64,000 bases of DNA from Lithobates sylvaticus (taxonomy: Eukaryota > Chordata > Amphibia > Anura > Ranidae), in contig CM053026.1 of the NCBI GenBank assembly GCA_028564925.1, positions 606,318,457-606,382,456 on the forward strand, read 5' to 3'. A program made the position numbers and the translations under genes. This document shows positions 22,904 to 35,737 of the stretch, one piece after another. The notes beneath the pieces are model-generated. The model had not been told where the DNA came from. It searched no databases and worked only from the letters and a program-made list of their open reading frames with translations. Position 1 is the first letter of the stretch, and every line of letters starts with the position of its first letter.

Positions 22904-23275
22904 CAAATAATAATCAACCATATACATTTTTTTTTTATAAACAATCAATAAAGTGCTCCTTGAAAAATAAAATACAATTATTTTTGCTCTATCATAATGA
23001 ATGTCCACAGTGAGTGATCACTTCTGTGCTGATATGCTTTTTCTATGTTGAAAAAGTGCTTCCACATTCACCAAGTATAATTGTGACTTAACCATCACCT
23101 GTTGCAATGGCCACTCAACAGAAACACCAGAGATATGTGCCTTTGGTTCATTTGGGATAACCACTCCACTATGGGCTTCACCACCAATCTCTACAGATAG
23201 TCTATATATGTTCCTTGCTCCAATATGATCTTGTGCAGTATATCAAATTTATTTTAAAAATATAGGTTAAAAAAA
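22904..23275 (-). repeat. Inverted terminal-repeat piece at the 5' end of the Penelope-like element
   Basis: Reverse complement of about 28250-28640: for example AATAATAATCAACCATATAC at 22909 matches GTATATGGTTGATTATT near 28616-28632, and the CCATTGCAACAGGTG block pairs likewise. Such inverted pieces at the 5' side are a known feature of Penelope-like insertions. Confidence 0.88.
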
Positions 23276-23373
23276 CGTATGATCAACTTATCGCGCCTGT
23301 AGTCCATTGCTTTATATACATTGTTTTACCACTTTTTTTTATTATTTGGTAAATATTATACGGGCAGCATAGG

Positions 23374-26300
23374 ATGGAAGTCTTTTCCTTTCTAGCCAGG
23401 CTAGACCTAGGTGATTTATTTGAGAACTTTGACAATACCACAGCTGTAAATTTAGAACAAGGGTTTAAACAATTAAAGAATGCTATGGACAAACAAATAA
23501 GAGTGTGGTGGGATATCACCACCCTAGAAAAATATAGAGATGCTAAAATTACACAGAGGAGGCTAAGGTGGGACATAGGTCCCAATGATGGGCTAATGGA
23601 TGAAAACCTCTCAAAAGAGTGGTATAGTTTTTTTAATAGTTGTGAAACGAAATTGTTGAACATGATTATAGACAGAAGGAAAATGAAAATAACCAGAATA
23701 GAAGGCTCCATTAATACCATCAGGGAAAATATGCTACCACATGTGGAAACTAGTGATTATAAAACTAGAGCTGATAAATTGCAGTATTTTTTAGTCAAAT
23801 TGGACAATGGGGTAAGAAATAAGAAGGTTAAAAAATATCAAAGAGACAGGAAAGATTATATAGCAGGCAGAGCGTGCAAATGGCAAGAGGATGAGTAACC
23901 AATTCCAATAATATCTCCCTCAATGAAGAAATTGAAGTAAGGGGATCAGAAGGGGAGAAGCTAGAGGCAACAACATTGAGTTTTACAGTTTACATAGAAT
24001 AAATGAGACTGTGTAATCATCAGAAGTATTCAAACAGAAGGGTTTCAATGAATATTTGTACATATGAACATTAACATAGATCAACTATGAGCTGCTTATA
24101 TTTCAATGAAAAACGGCCTCATAGGAGGCAAAGCCTGTCACCCCATTTGGGTACACACACCACATCCAATTTAAATAAAATACCGGAACCCATTCCGAGC
24201 ACAAGCACACAAAATAAAAACACTAATGCTAGGGTGGAACAAGGGGGTTACACAACACACCCTCCCTACCCTCCACAACAACATCCAGGGGGCCAATATA
24301 CCAGACCCGGTAGAGGAGGGTATAGAGGGAGAGGGAGAGGGAGGGGATACTATAACCAAAGTTATGGAGCCCCCCCAATGGCAGGGGGAATGGAGGGACT
24401 GGAGAGATCCCTACAAACCCCCTATGCCAGTATTTCAAACCGGATAAACAATTAGTGCTGCGCAAAGAATTAAACTAGATAAATAAAACAGTCAATTTAA
24501 AATCCGAAATGGTGAAGGTGCAAAAGCAAGCAAACATCAATACAGGCTGACAGGTCTGACGACACTCACTGATCCCTCCACCACATATAAAGATGGCCTC
24601 TCACCTCCAGGATTCGACCTGAAACAGGTCACAAAGCTTATATATATATATATATATATATGACCAGGGTTCACAGATCCTCCGTTTTTCCCATAAGATA
24701 AATTCCTCTCATTCCATTGGTATGGATCATATATGGGGACAAGAAGAAAAGGGGATCTAGTGCTCTCTGTTTTGAAACATTTTATTTTCCACAAAAAATA
24801 TAGGTAGATTCATTTACAAGAAAAGCACTTTTTTTATACAGTATTTCAAACCAGCAGGGGTGGTTGGAACAGGAATCCACAGGAAGGGGGGGTGGAATTG
24901 AAGCCCACAAGAAGGCGAGGGTGTAGAGGGGGAAGCAAAAAGAAAAAGAGAAACCTAGGACAGGGAATATTCAACCTCACAGATATAGTATTTTCGCAAG
25001 AAGAACTAGTAGTATTAGACAAAGGGATTAAATATGCCCCCAGCAGGCCATTTAATCAGTTCGAAGCATTTATTGACTTGCAAAAATTTATCAGAAAATT
25101 TAATTTAAAAAAGCATTTTTTAGAACAAGGAGAGAATAACATCCAACCAAACAGCTCTGTGTATACACACAGTAGCTTAAGGAATAAATCCACGTTCAAT
25201 CCCAAATCCAGTTCTAACCAACACATCAAAGTTTTCAAAAAAATGGTAGAGAAAGAAATAAAAACCATAATACCAGAAAACCAGAAAAAAACAGATAGAG
25301 TATGGCAGGGCATAAAGAAATTGGAAAAACACAAAAACATAGTGATAAGACCAGCAGACAAAGGGGGGGGGGGGGGGGGGTAGTGGTTTTGAATAAAGAG
25401 GACTACGGGGTCGAACTAGATAGATTGGTCAAGGATAGCACAACATACCAAGTATTAAAGAAGAATCCCAAAAAATAATTAAAATTAAAATTAAAATAAT
25501 TTCTAAATAAGGGCATTGCAGACAGAATTTTATGCAAGAAAGAGGGCTGGTACCTATTACCTGAGGCCCCTAGAATACCGGTCATATATCAGGTACCCGA
25601 AGTTCACAAACACAAAACTAAGCTGCCAGGAAGGCCCATAATTAGTGGCATAGGGTCAGTCCACTCCAGACTCAGTGAATATTTAGATGTGTTCTTACAG
25701 CCTCTGGCTGGAAAGGGAAAGGCATTTATTAAAGATAGTACAGATATCATCCAACTATTAAAAACGGTCGATGTGGATAACTCCACGTTGTTGGTAACAA
25801 TCGACGTGGAGACGTTATACACCATCATCAAACAAGTAGATGCCCTATCAGCAGTGGCATGGGCCTTAAAATACTCCTCTGATTTAAGATTAAAACAGAG
25901 GAGATTCATTTTAGAAGGACTAAGAATGGTCATGGGTAGCAATTTTTTCTGGTACAGTCACAAATACTATAAACAGATCAAAGGGGTAGGAATGGGGAAC
26001 AAATATGCCCCCAGTGTGGCCAACATCTTCCTGAATAAGTTGGAGGAAGAGGAGATATTCGGAAGATGTTGGACACACATGGAAGTCTATAAAAGATTTA
26101 TAGACAATATTTTGATAGTATGGAAGGGTACCAGGGAGGATTTGAAAGAATTCATCCAACATATAGGTGTGAACCGGTATGGAATCAAATTCACAGTGAA
26201 CATACATCAGGACACTATAAATTTCTTGGACCTTGAGATCTTTAAAAATGGTAAAAAATTTAACACTAGAACATATTTCAAAGAAACCAATAGAAACGGG

Positions 26301-27047
26301 TATATCCCGTATAGTAGTTGCCACCACCCACAGTGGAAGTGAGCAATCCCTAAGGGACAATTCATCAGAATCAAACAAAACTGTAATTTGATGACTGACT
26401 ATCAGAAACAAACAGAGGTATTAATAAATAGGTTTGTGGAATAAGGCTATGAAAGAAGAGAGTTGGAGACCACTAGAGACAAAATAGGGCACCTGGACAG
26501 AAATGATATGCCACAGAGTAAGAACAGGCCTACTGCCACCAGAGATAAAATACCCTTTATTACAGTGTTTAATAACCAGTATAAAATATTGGAAGGGGTC
26601 GTAAAAAGAAATTGGCCCATCATTTACAATGACCAACAGCTAGGTAAAATTTTACCACGGAAGCCAGAATTCATATATAGAAGGGCCAAGAGAATTAGGG
26701 ATGTGATTGTCAAAAATGTACCAGACCCCCCCAAAAAAATGACAGCATTCTTTGACCATAAAGGTTTTTATAGATGTGGAAAATGTAATCCCTGCAGGCT
26801 CACCAATGGCGAGAATAAGAGAATGCTAAAATTTCAATCATATGTCACATGTCAGGAGTTTGCAATTGACAAACTCATCACACATGTCACCTACGTGCTG
26901 GAGTGCAGTTGTGGCCTCCAGTACGTAGGTAGAACAACAAGAACTCTATCTGTATGTATGGGGGAACACGTGATAAACATAAAGAAACATAAAGAAGGGA
27001 TACAAATATCACATTGTCTAAAAACACTTCAGAGATGCACACAATAG
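23374..27047 (+). pseudogene. Penelope-like reverse transcriptase / GIY-YIG endonuclease remains
   Basis: In order: an N-terminal segment (about 23374-23898), an Arg/Gly-rich segment (about 24270-24400, RGRGRGRGYYNQSYG), the region before the polymerase (about 24892-25380, with IRPADKGGG), the reverse transcriptase (about 25560-26340, with TIDVETLYT, MGNKYAPSVANIF and a motif-C-like RFIDNILIVW), and a C-terminal region with a zinc-ribbon-like CGKCNPC and the GIY-YIG segment YVLECSCGLQYVGRTTR near 26890-26945. In the living family the protein copies its RNA into DNA and the nuclease opens the target. This copy is broken in several places and would not work. Confidence 0.9.
24640..24662. repeat. 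Short (TA)n run inside the Penelope-like element
   Basis: About 11 AT dinucleotides. Confidence 0.9.
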
Positions 27048-27282
27048 GGATCCGCAATGTTTGAAATTTTATGCCATCGATAAAATAGAACAGAACTGGA
27101 GGAATTTAAATTTATGGAGAGAGGTATCACGTAATGAAACATATTGGATTTTTAGATTAAACACAATGTGAATTGCTACATAGAAGACTACTGATCCACC
27201 CAATCACTATAACCAGTAATCGCTATTTCTTATATTTAATAATTTTTGCAAGATTATTTCCTTACACATTTTTGAGTCTCAT

Positions 27283-27460
27283 CTTTTGAGTTTTACTTTT
27301 ATTTTTACTTTTATTTTTATATTTATATTTATTTTTATTTTTGCTATTTTTATTTTCAGTTTTATTTTTTTTATTTTTATTATAATTACTTTTATTTTCA
27401 TTTTAGTTAGAATTTTTATTTTTCCTAATTTTTTCCTTATTTTTGATATATATATATTTT
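27283..27460. repeat. T-rich (TTTTTA)n-like low-complexity tract
   Basis: A run of TTTTTAT/TTTTATTT-type repeats in the 3' non-coding region of the Penelope-like element. Its apparent Phe/Ile-rich open frame is not a gene. Confidence 0.9.
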
Positions 27461-27749
27461 TTCACATATCACGTTTTCTTATTTCAACATTTGAACAACA
27501 GGTAAAAAAATCACACATATATTTCAAATTACACTCAATAAATTTAAAATAAATTTAATACACCTTTGTTATACACTATTGTGAATGAGGGATCAGCAAG
27601 CTCCAAGGGATATCATAAGTGAATGGTATTTACATTTCTTGCAAGCATTTTAAAAGTATGTCAAAAGTGATTTTAATAGATTGCATCGATACAGTTGTAA
27701 AAGCTTATCCAGCTCTGTGTGTGGGGACACATAACACAGAATTAGGATA

Positions 27750-28910
27750 TTAGTGTAGATTTGGGATAGGAGGGGAAATAAGTGAAATTGTTGCTTAAAT
27801 TATTGAGCCCATGTAGTGTGGGATTATACCATCTATTGCCAATAAATAAAATGGTAAAATCGCCACTTCCGGGATCGCGGGACCTACAACATGGGCATCC
27901 AATAACAAAAATGGCAGTAATGGTACTTCCGGTATTGCAGTAAAGGTTGGGAGGGCATAGCGTGTAATTAACCAATCCAAAAAAGCATTTACGATATATA
28001 AGGGGGGGGGGGCGGTGAAGTAAGCAGCAGCTCGAGGTTTGACGCAAATTACACTGCAAAATGCGTAGAGGCTGCTGGATAATCCCGTTCATCACTTCCA
28101 CATCAGCCGCTGTGGAACACCGGCTGCTATACGGAGGGTGGAACACGGACTAGGGAACGAATCTGAGCCCCCCTATACACACAATGCTGGACAAGCTTGG
28201 TGCCGGTACATAGGCACCCTAAAATGTGAGCTGATCATACATTTTTTTAACCCATATTTTTTAAATAAATTTGATATACTGCACCATGATGGCTATTCAT
28301 ATATTTTTATGAGATCATATTGGAGCAAGGAGCATATATAGACTATCTGTAGAGAATGGTGGTGAAGCCCATAGTGGAGTGGTTATCCCAAATTAATCAA
28401 AGGCGCATATCTCTGGTGTTTCTGGTGAGTGGCCATTGCAACAGGTGGTGGTGAAGTCACAATTATACTTGGTGGATGTGGAAGCACTTTTTCAACATAG
28501 CAAATGCATATCAGCCCAGAAGTGATCACTCACTGTGGACATTTATTGTGATAGAGCAAAGATAATTTTATTTTTTCAAGGAGTAGCACTTTAATGATTG
28601 TTTTTAAAAAAAAATGTATATGGTTGATTATTATCTCAATATATGAACAGGTTGATGGTATATAACTTTTTAGGTACGGCACTAAAAAATTCTAAAAGCA
28701 CTTATTGAGAAATCAAACAAATAACGTTTATTATTATAAAAAAATACATATTATTTTTGGTGGTAACAGTTAGCGCAATCCCCATCTCACATACATACTC
28801 TTTTGAATTATTCACACCTTATAGGGTGAAGTTCTTAAACTATTGATTGCAGCAAACTAGGATATATGTAAACAGTTCCTTATTGCGCCTGTAGTCCATT
28901 GCTTTATATA
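27750..28910 (+). repeat. 3' terminal repeat (pLTR) of the Penelope-like element, with degenerate hammerhead region
   Basis: Ends with CGCCTGTAGTCCATTGCTTT, also present at about 23294 near the element's 5' side. Around 28025-28080, CAGCAGC and GCTGCTG could form stem I around a GACGCAAATT...AAAATGCGTAGAG segment placed like the hammerhead of related elements. The catalytic core is not well kept. The left edge of the repeat is approximate. Confidence 0.6.
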
Positions 28911-29335
28911 CATCTTTATGTAGAGCAACAATTCTTTTTTTTAGATCCTCTGAGAGTTCTTTGCCATGAGATGCCATGTTGAACTTCCAGTGACCAGTAT
29001 GAGAGAGTGAGAGCGATAACACCAAATTTAACACACCTGCTCCCCATTCACACCTGAGACATTGTAACACTAATGAGTCACATGGCACTGGGGAGGGAAA
29101 ATTACTAATTGGTCCCAATTTGGTCCTTTTCACTTTTGTTGCCAGCGGTTTAGACATTAATGGCTGTGTGTTGAGTTATTTTGAGGGGACAGAAAATTTA
29201 CACTGTTATACAAGCTGTACACTCACTACTTTACATTGTAGCAAAGTGTAATTTCTTCAGTGTTGTTGCATAAAAAGATATAATAAAATATTTACAAAAA
29301 TGTGAGGGGTGTACACACTTTTGTAAGATATTGTA
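28911..29335 (-). mobile_element. Tc1 element, right part (N-terminal transposase half)
   Basis: Continues the element from 22051 after the Penelope-like insertion. The minus strand starts MASHGKELSEDLKKRIVALH near 28922-28978. The terminus ends at 29333 (CACTTTTGTAAGATATTG) with TA at 29334-29335. With its left part it makes a Tc1 element of ~1.3 kb before interruption. Confidence 0.9.
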
Positions 29336-30629
29336 TATAGTATAATTGTCTATGTACATAGGATGATGTATTCTTTTTTTCTGCAGTGGTATTGCATATT
29401 TTTGTTTTCTTAATTTTTGTTGTCACTTTATTATGTCTTTTATATACTGAATGTATGCTGTATTTTCAGTATTTTATCAGATAGGCACATATTAACTATG
29501 AGCACTAAATATAACAAAGATGGTACTTGTATTCTTCCATGTTTTTTGCATTATCTGTTTTCCTGTGTTTGAATGGAGTGGAAATCCACTTATCTGCCTG
29601 TCTCCCTGTCATCAATACACAGAATAAAGCTGGAAAAAAAAAGGAGATAAAATACACAGTATATTTCGTCCTGGTAAAAATAAATAGTTATCTCTACCAG
29701 GTTGAAATCTACAGTAATAAAGATTTTGAACAACTGTGTGTAACAAATGCTATCCCACTACTTGATATGAATGCCCTGCAGTTCTAACACGTGGCTGTTT
29801 TATCTGGTTCAAACACTAAACCTTGATTTGTTCCTTTAAAAATGAATATCCATAACTAAAGAAATACTAGTGGTGCAAATCTAAGTTTGCTTATGATTCT
29901 TTTTCTACTAATCATATCATTAATAATCTTTCCCAGGACATACACTTTACAGCATGCCTATGCTTCAAAAAGTCATATCTTGCATAACATTAGAGGTAGT
30001 ACATAAATTATAGAATCCATAATGATCCTAATGGGGACATCGTACACACTTCATTGTGCCTAGTAAATTAACTTCCTTACCTTCATGCCAAAAAACGTGG
30101 TCATCTCAGATGCGCACACACTTTTATCCATAGGAAGATATAGTTAGATATCATGAACTGTATAACCATATTGTTTGGCAGAAAGCAGAACAAGATGTTA
30201 TGAAAGTCAGTTGTCTTCTTTGTCTAAAATGTGTACCTCACTGTCCTTGAAAAAGTCTTCCTTTTCAGTAAAGTCTAGGAAGACTGCTGAGTTGGATCTT
30301 CCATTTGATAGGAAAGTGTTTTATCTGTTTTATCTTCCTGATATACTGAGCTTTGCATTTTATATATACTTAACTGCATCAAATTACTTTGCTTGTATTT
30401 GGATTTTTGTCATTAGGATTGAACAAGCTGCTTGGATAGGCTCTAAATATGTTCAGCATTACAAAATAAATCTAGTTAAATGCAATTGACTACTACTAAC
30501 CAAGAAATCTGCCATTTTCACATTACAGTTGGGGTCAAGTAATGATGGTCATTTTGCCAACATTACTGTTGGATACATTCATTGCACAAATTACCTGTAT
30601 TCTAAAGATTAGAAAAAAAAAAATGGTGG
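29336..30629. other. AT-rich intronic DNA, no gene recognised
   Basis: No domain, repeat family or splice-bounded coding segment was recognised on either strand. Open frames at 29527-29787 and 30175-30489 (+) lack any recognisable motif. Confidence 0.5.
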
Positions 30630-32715
30630 GTTTAGAATGTGAGAAATGGTTTGCATGTGCAGTGGTGGAGTGCAGTGTATGTGCTTCTGGCAGGCATAGA
30701 ATGACAATACAGAGGGGTGGGCATGGACTGAAAGCAGGGGGAAGTGTAGAGACTTGGTGAAAGAAGACATACAGGTGCAGTGGTGAAGGGGATGGACATC
30801 TGTGGTAGTTAGAAGGGGGGGACATGCTGGTACAGGGTTGGGGGGGAGACACTTTGTACAAGTATTATTTGGGGTCTACAGGCAAGGATGTGGTAGGGAA
30901 AGTGCATTGTGGAGAATAAAGTTAAAAGCACAGTGATGAGTGTAGGTTGGTAAGAGCAGGAATGTGTGAGAGCATAGAGATGTGGTGTAGTGGGGCAGGG
31001 TGTGACTTGTGCTGACATATAGTTAAGGCAGTGTGAATCATACAAAGGCTGAGGGGGGTTCGGGTGTAATGGTAAGACTGTGTGCAGGTGTAGTGCTGAG
31101 AGTGAGGAATAGGGTGAATTATGTGGATCAGATGGTGTTGGGCCTGGGGTGGTGGGGGGGCTAGCATGGTAGTGATAGCAAGGTGGCAGTATGCAGGTAT
31201 GATGGTGGGAGTGGAGGGGAGTTGCATGCATGTAGATAATAAATACATGTTCTAAGAGTTGTACAGGTGCATTGGTTAAATTGGAGGGGAATGCAGACAT
31301 GGGGTAGCAGTATGCAAAGGCACAGTGGTAACAGAGGGTTGGGGAGAAAGTGCAAGAGGAATAATGGGGGAAGCATACACAGGTGCAGTTGTGAGAGGTG
31401 GCATACAAGTGCAATGGTGAAATGGGTAGTTTAGACATGGTCGATGATGAGAGAAGGGGGTTTCGGGTGTGGATGGTGTTGAAAGAATAATAATGCAGGC
31501 AAGGGGTGGTTAAAGTAGGAGACAGGCATGGTGAGAGGAGGGGAAAGGGATGCAGGCTTTGAGGGTGCTGAGAGAAGGGGTTATGCAGACACAGTAAGTC
31601 ATAAAAGAAACGGGGCTGCAGGCATGGAGTGTGGTTAAAGAAGGGGGTGCAGTTGCAGTGGGTGCTGAGAGAAATGAGACTACAGACACAGTGGATGCTG
31701 AGGGAAAAAATGCTGCAGGTGTAATGGGTGCTGAAAAATGGAGGAGAGCAGGTACAATAGTTGGTGAGAAAAATATATCTGCAGGCAAGGCATGGTGGGT
31801 GATGTGAAAGAAAGCTGGTGTAACATGGTGAGAGAATGGATTTTCAGATGCAGTGGGTACTGATAGAAGGAAGGCTGCAGGGGTTATGGATGCTGAGAGA
31901 AGGAAGGCTAAAAGCATGATGGATTTTTAAAGAAGTGGGTGTATGATGCAGTGGGTGCTGAGAAAAGGGGAGGTGCAAGACCAGGTAGTGAGAGAAGGTT
32001 CAGGAGGGTGGGTGCATAAAAGAGAAGGGGGTGCAGAAAAATGTGTAAAGACAGGAGGAGGTTTGCTGGCATGGTGGGTGTTAGGAAAAGGGTGTCTGCA
32101 TCTCTGGTGGGTGCTGAGAGAAGGGCAATGGTGAGTTGCATGATAGGTAAAGAAATAAAGGTGGGGGCAGGCACAATCTGTGGTAAGACAATTGTAGTGC
32201 AGTTGCAGTGGGTAATGAAAGAAAGGAGGCACCAGGAGTGGCGAGTTTTGAGAGAAAGGGTGCAAGTGGAGCTTGTGGTGGTGAGAGAAGGGGTTTTTCG
32301 GCACAGTAGATGGTGATGAAGTTGGGGTTGGAAGTGTGATGGGTTCTGAGAGCAAGGGGGGTGCAGGTGTACTGGTTTCATGATCAAGGATGGCTGCAGA
32401 ATTAAGTTAAGTTAGGAGTGAATTAGGACGGTTGAGATAGAAAAGGAGATGCAGTCAGATTCAGTGCTGGAGGGGGCAGGATTCGTAGTAATGGGTAAAA
32501 TGGGGGTACGGGGGGTGGGTGATTAAAAAAAGGGGGGCTGCTGGATGAATGTGTGCTGACAGAAGGAAAAGGGGGTCTACAGCTGGGGTGGGAATGCAGG
32601 TATGGTGGAAGTGAGAGAAGGGAAGTGTGTGAGCACACTTGATGTTAAAACAAGAGGGGGTGCATGTTTAGTAGACATGGTGGGTGTTGAGAGAAGGAGG
32701 GTTGCAAATGTGGGT
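30630..32715. repeat. Decayed purine-rich minisatellite, about 2.1 kb
   Basis: The plus strand is a long series of diverged units built on GGTGCTGAGAGAAGGGG, TGCAGGCATGGTG and GTGCAGTGGTGAGAG motifs, at irregular spacing of about 40-45 bp. It is strongly G/A-rich on this strand and C/T-rich on the other, which creates long false Pro/Ser/His-rich open frames on the minus strand. Copy similarity is low, so the array is old. Confidence 0.85.
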
Positions 32716-34500
32716 TGGTTTAAAGGAGCCTGCTTACTATTTTTTTTACTACATTATTAGTAAAAATTTCTTCTAGTCAGCTTACAGAAAGTACATTGAT
32801 AAGTTTTATATAAATGTTTGCTTTTAACAGAATTTGAGTATGCAACTTTAAGTGTTTAGTCTGGTGTTCATTTCATCAGCAAAAAATGTTGACGTTTAAA
32901 AATTTACAAATGTCCTAAGTACATTTAAAAGTTTGCACTTGTTCAGCAAGAACATCTAGGTCTTTTGAAGGGCATCTTTGTAAACTTTAGAATCACTGTA
33001 TAAAAATTGAAACCTTCACATATGCTATAAATACAATCCTTCTTCAAATCTTCCATATTTTTATGGTCTGTGGCTCATGTGCCAACTCATTTCACCTATA
33101 CCTCTTCATTTTCTTTTTTTCCCCATTATTGACTCTTGGAACGTGCAAAGCTGCTTTCAAGATGAACGCCATCTTTCCTATTACATTATTTCAGCTCTGC
33201 TAATTTTTCAATCCCTCACCTCTGTCATTCAAAATTTCTTCAGATCGCTATTTTTTTCTTTTTTTGTATTAACTCAAGTGAACTGTAAAATGGGAAAAAC
33301 TGAAAATGTTTCTTTTCCAAACTTTATCATTAACATTTAATCCTACCAGATCCATCAGAGTGTCTTTATCCTCTGTATTTAAAGCATAGTTATTTGCTGA
33401 TACTACCTTACTTATAATTTGGCATTCCTAAGGGTGAATACTTTAGAATTATTATAATTTTAACTGAGAGTTTCATTGCGAGTTTGCATGTTGAGAAACA
33501 GCACAATGTTTCTGCTTAGTTAACACAACGCATATAGTTAATTTTTGCAGCGTCAGAGAATTTGTACAGATATATGTCATGTTTATTTTTGTATTACATG
33601 GACAGTATTGTTGCTTAAAGAAAAGTAAGTGCTGAACAATCCAAATTTAACATAGCAGATTGAAAAACAATTACATTGTGTCAATTCTTTGCTTGTGGGA
33701 CCATTGTTGACAGCTGTGCCACCACATGGAGAGGCAGTGTAACAGTGGAGATTGAAGAGGGGCCCTATACTCAGAAGCAGGAGTTCACAATAGTAGTCCC
33801 TGTTGAAGCTGTTGCATTCTGGGTGGTAGTGTTTAAATCTAACTCTATTTTCCAAAGTATCAAGAATTTCCACATTTTGGTTAATAGAGATGATTTAAAG
33901 CCGGGTAGTCAGCGGGTGTTCCACCCTTGAATGGGGATAATATTTCTTGAAAACTTGTATGAGTATGGGGCCACAACTGACTAAATTCATCATCACTGTT
34001 ATCATGATGGTCAATGCTGGCATGTGTGCCAGATGGTAGTCAGACTTATATTTAATCTTTAGAGTTGGAATCATCTTATGCTGCTCCCAGACATTCATAC
34101 TAAGTGGTGGATTTGTTTAAACTTTCTTCTGCTAAGTATTCCACCATAAGGTTCCCCATTAACAACATGATGATGAGTAAAGTTGCTTCTTTCCTTGTTT
34201 TGTTAATGTTGGTACATTCTTTAATAGGAAAACATGACTAGTTATGTCACAATTCTACCTTTTACTGAATCTGGTTGCCTCTTTAAAGGGCCTAAGTTGG
34301 TGGCATGCTCCTTACTTTTCTGCTGTAACATGTAATGCAGAAGGAGGTACATTTGCAGAGTAGAAATTCAATGAGTTGGAAAACTGCAGCTTTAGAAAGA
34401 GAGGATCCTTTTGTCTTTTCCTTTAAAAAACCCAACCATTAAACATAATTTGAGATTTTCTGGGATCAATTGGTGTACAGACAACGTATTGCAAAAAAAG
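32716..34500. other. AT-rich intronic DNA, no gene recognised
   Basis: No recognised coding region. A more GC-balanced segment at about 33690-33830 (CCACCACATGGAGAGGCAGT, then GAAGAGGGGCCCTATACTC) has open frames on both strands but no known domain. Confidence 0.45.
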
Positions 34501-34519
34501 GCTCATAATATCTATTTTA

Positions 34520-34745
34520 CCACTAGGGATGAGCTTTGGTTTTGGGTTGAGCCCCACCTGAGCCCTTCGGCTGATGTACTTGGAAGTCTGTAATTCAGAG
34601 ATTGTAACACTCCCCCTGCTAAATGACATGTCAGATCTTCACTGGCTTCTGTATGATACCAAGTGGGTATCTTAGATGATGTCATATACCAAATATGGTC
34701 CTGACCATATTTGTTCCATGACATCACTGGCTTGTTTAGATACAG
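34520..34745. repeat. hAT-like end fragment with palindromic CCAAATATGG motif
   Basis: CTAGGGATGAGCTTTGG near 34525 resembles the hAT-type terminus seen at 46757. Further on, ACCAAATATGGTC (about 34688-34700) is followed by GACCATATTTG, an inverted repeat like that at 6437-6500. CCAAATATGG fits the CArG consensus. No far terminus was found. Confidence 0.4.
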
Positions 34746-35620
34746 ATCTCATATACACATGCACAACTATATAACCATGATCACCCTGCACTCTAAAATT
34801 CCAAATCGTGTCCTAGCGATTTCTAAATATATAATATTTGCACTATCAACCTTATGAAAAACGAAATGCAGCTTAGTAAAAATGTGCACATACAGTAAAC
34901 ACCTTTAAAACAATACTTTAAATTCCACATAAAGTGCAAGTAGTGTAAATCTGTAACATAAAAATGATTAGTGAATAATGTTCAATCTTAAAAAAAAGTG
35001 TTTTAAAGAATCTTCCCTAAAATAAAAAGAAAAAGGAAAAACTGTAATTGTAATTTTTCTTCTTTAGAATCCACTGCTGGGAAAACACACTTCTAGGAAC
35101 AGTGCATCCTCTGTTCTCCAAGACCAAACAAAACACCACCGTGTAACAATTGCTTTCTGCCTGGGGTTGTTCCAGCTATGTCATAGCTAGGTCTTTCGCT
35201 GCCAAAGAAACGTCCAAAGCCACACTGAATCATTTACAGCTACTAAATGTCTTGGTATCCATCAAAGTTGCTCCAGCCCCTTATATATCCTCCTATGTTT
35301 TAACTACAGTTGTGCGGAACACGCTGTAATGTTCTCTGTTTATAATCCAAGCATATTTCTAGGTTTAAAGTACCGGTACTTACAATGCACTCATAAAGAT
35401 AGTAGCCTTATTTTAACCCTCCTGCTTCAGCAAAGCGGAAATTATGTAATCGACCAAATGTGATTTGCTAACAATTACATTAGCTACGATCCTTGGCCTG
35501 CTTGTTTATAAACAAGTCACAGGGATCTAACATTTAGTGGCAGTAGTGTTTGCGTAAAACACTTACATTTAAAGGGGAAAATCATATTGCTTCGCAACTT
35601 GACATGCTGGCACGTCATAT
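34746..35620. other. Intronic DNA, no gene recognised
   Basis: No supported feature. Short open frames lack any motif. Confidence 0.5.
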
Positions 35621-35622
35621 TC

Positions 35623-35702
35623 TTTTTTTTTTTTTTTTTTGTGTAACTAGGACTTGAACATCCTCTCAATGTGAATCCTTCCCACTGAGCTATTTGGGGG
35701 AA
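35623..35702 (-). pseudogene. tRNA-derived retropseudogene or SINE with poly(A) tail
   Basis: On the minus strand, TAGCTCAGTGGGAAGGATT (A-box-like) is followed by GATGTTCAAGTCCTAGTTAC (B-box-like GTTCAAGTCC). It ends in a pure A-run, seen as the T-run at 35623-35640 on the plus strand. The length is that of a single tRNA without a LINE-like tail, so a reverse-transcribed tRNA copy is likely. The stems are imperfect, so it is not a functional tRNA gene. Confidence 0.65.
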
Positions 35703-35737
35703 AAAAATATATAAAAAAAACACAACAACTGTACATT

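Larger units (their letters stand above)
22904..28910 (+). mobile_element. Penelope-like retroelement (GIY-YIG type), broken, 6.0 kb
   Basis: Inserted in a Tc1 element, with a perfect 12-bp target duplication CATCTTTATGTA at 22892-22903 and 28911-28922. Layout: an inverted copy of part of the terminal repeat (22904 to about 23275), a short direct piece of the same terminal repeat (about 23288-23318), the coding body (about 23370-27170), a T-rich 3' region, and the full terminal repeat to 28910. Reverse transcriptase motifs and a C-terminal GIY-YIG endonuclease are recognisable. The coding body carries several breaks and looks like a moderately old fossil. Confidence 0.92.

Noticed and set aside
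27286-27552. Phe/Ile-rich open frame resembling a membrane protein
   Set aside because: Low-complexity T-rich tract in the 3' region of the Penelope-like element.
22904-28910. Possibility that the reverse transcriptase element is an LTR retroelement
   Set aside because: Presence of a GIY-YIG domain, an inverted 5' terminal fragment and a 12-bp duplication, with no gag-, protease- or integrase-like segments, fits a Penelope-like element instead.
30809-32387. Long minus-strand Pro/Ser/His-rich open frames
   Set aside because: Result of the strand-biased minisatellite; no conserved motif and frames overlap each other.
33077-33340. 87-codon plus-strand open frame
   Set aside because: Phe/Ser-rich, AT-driven composition, no splice or domain support.
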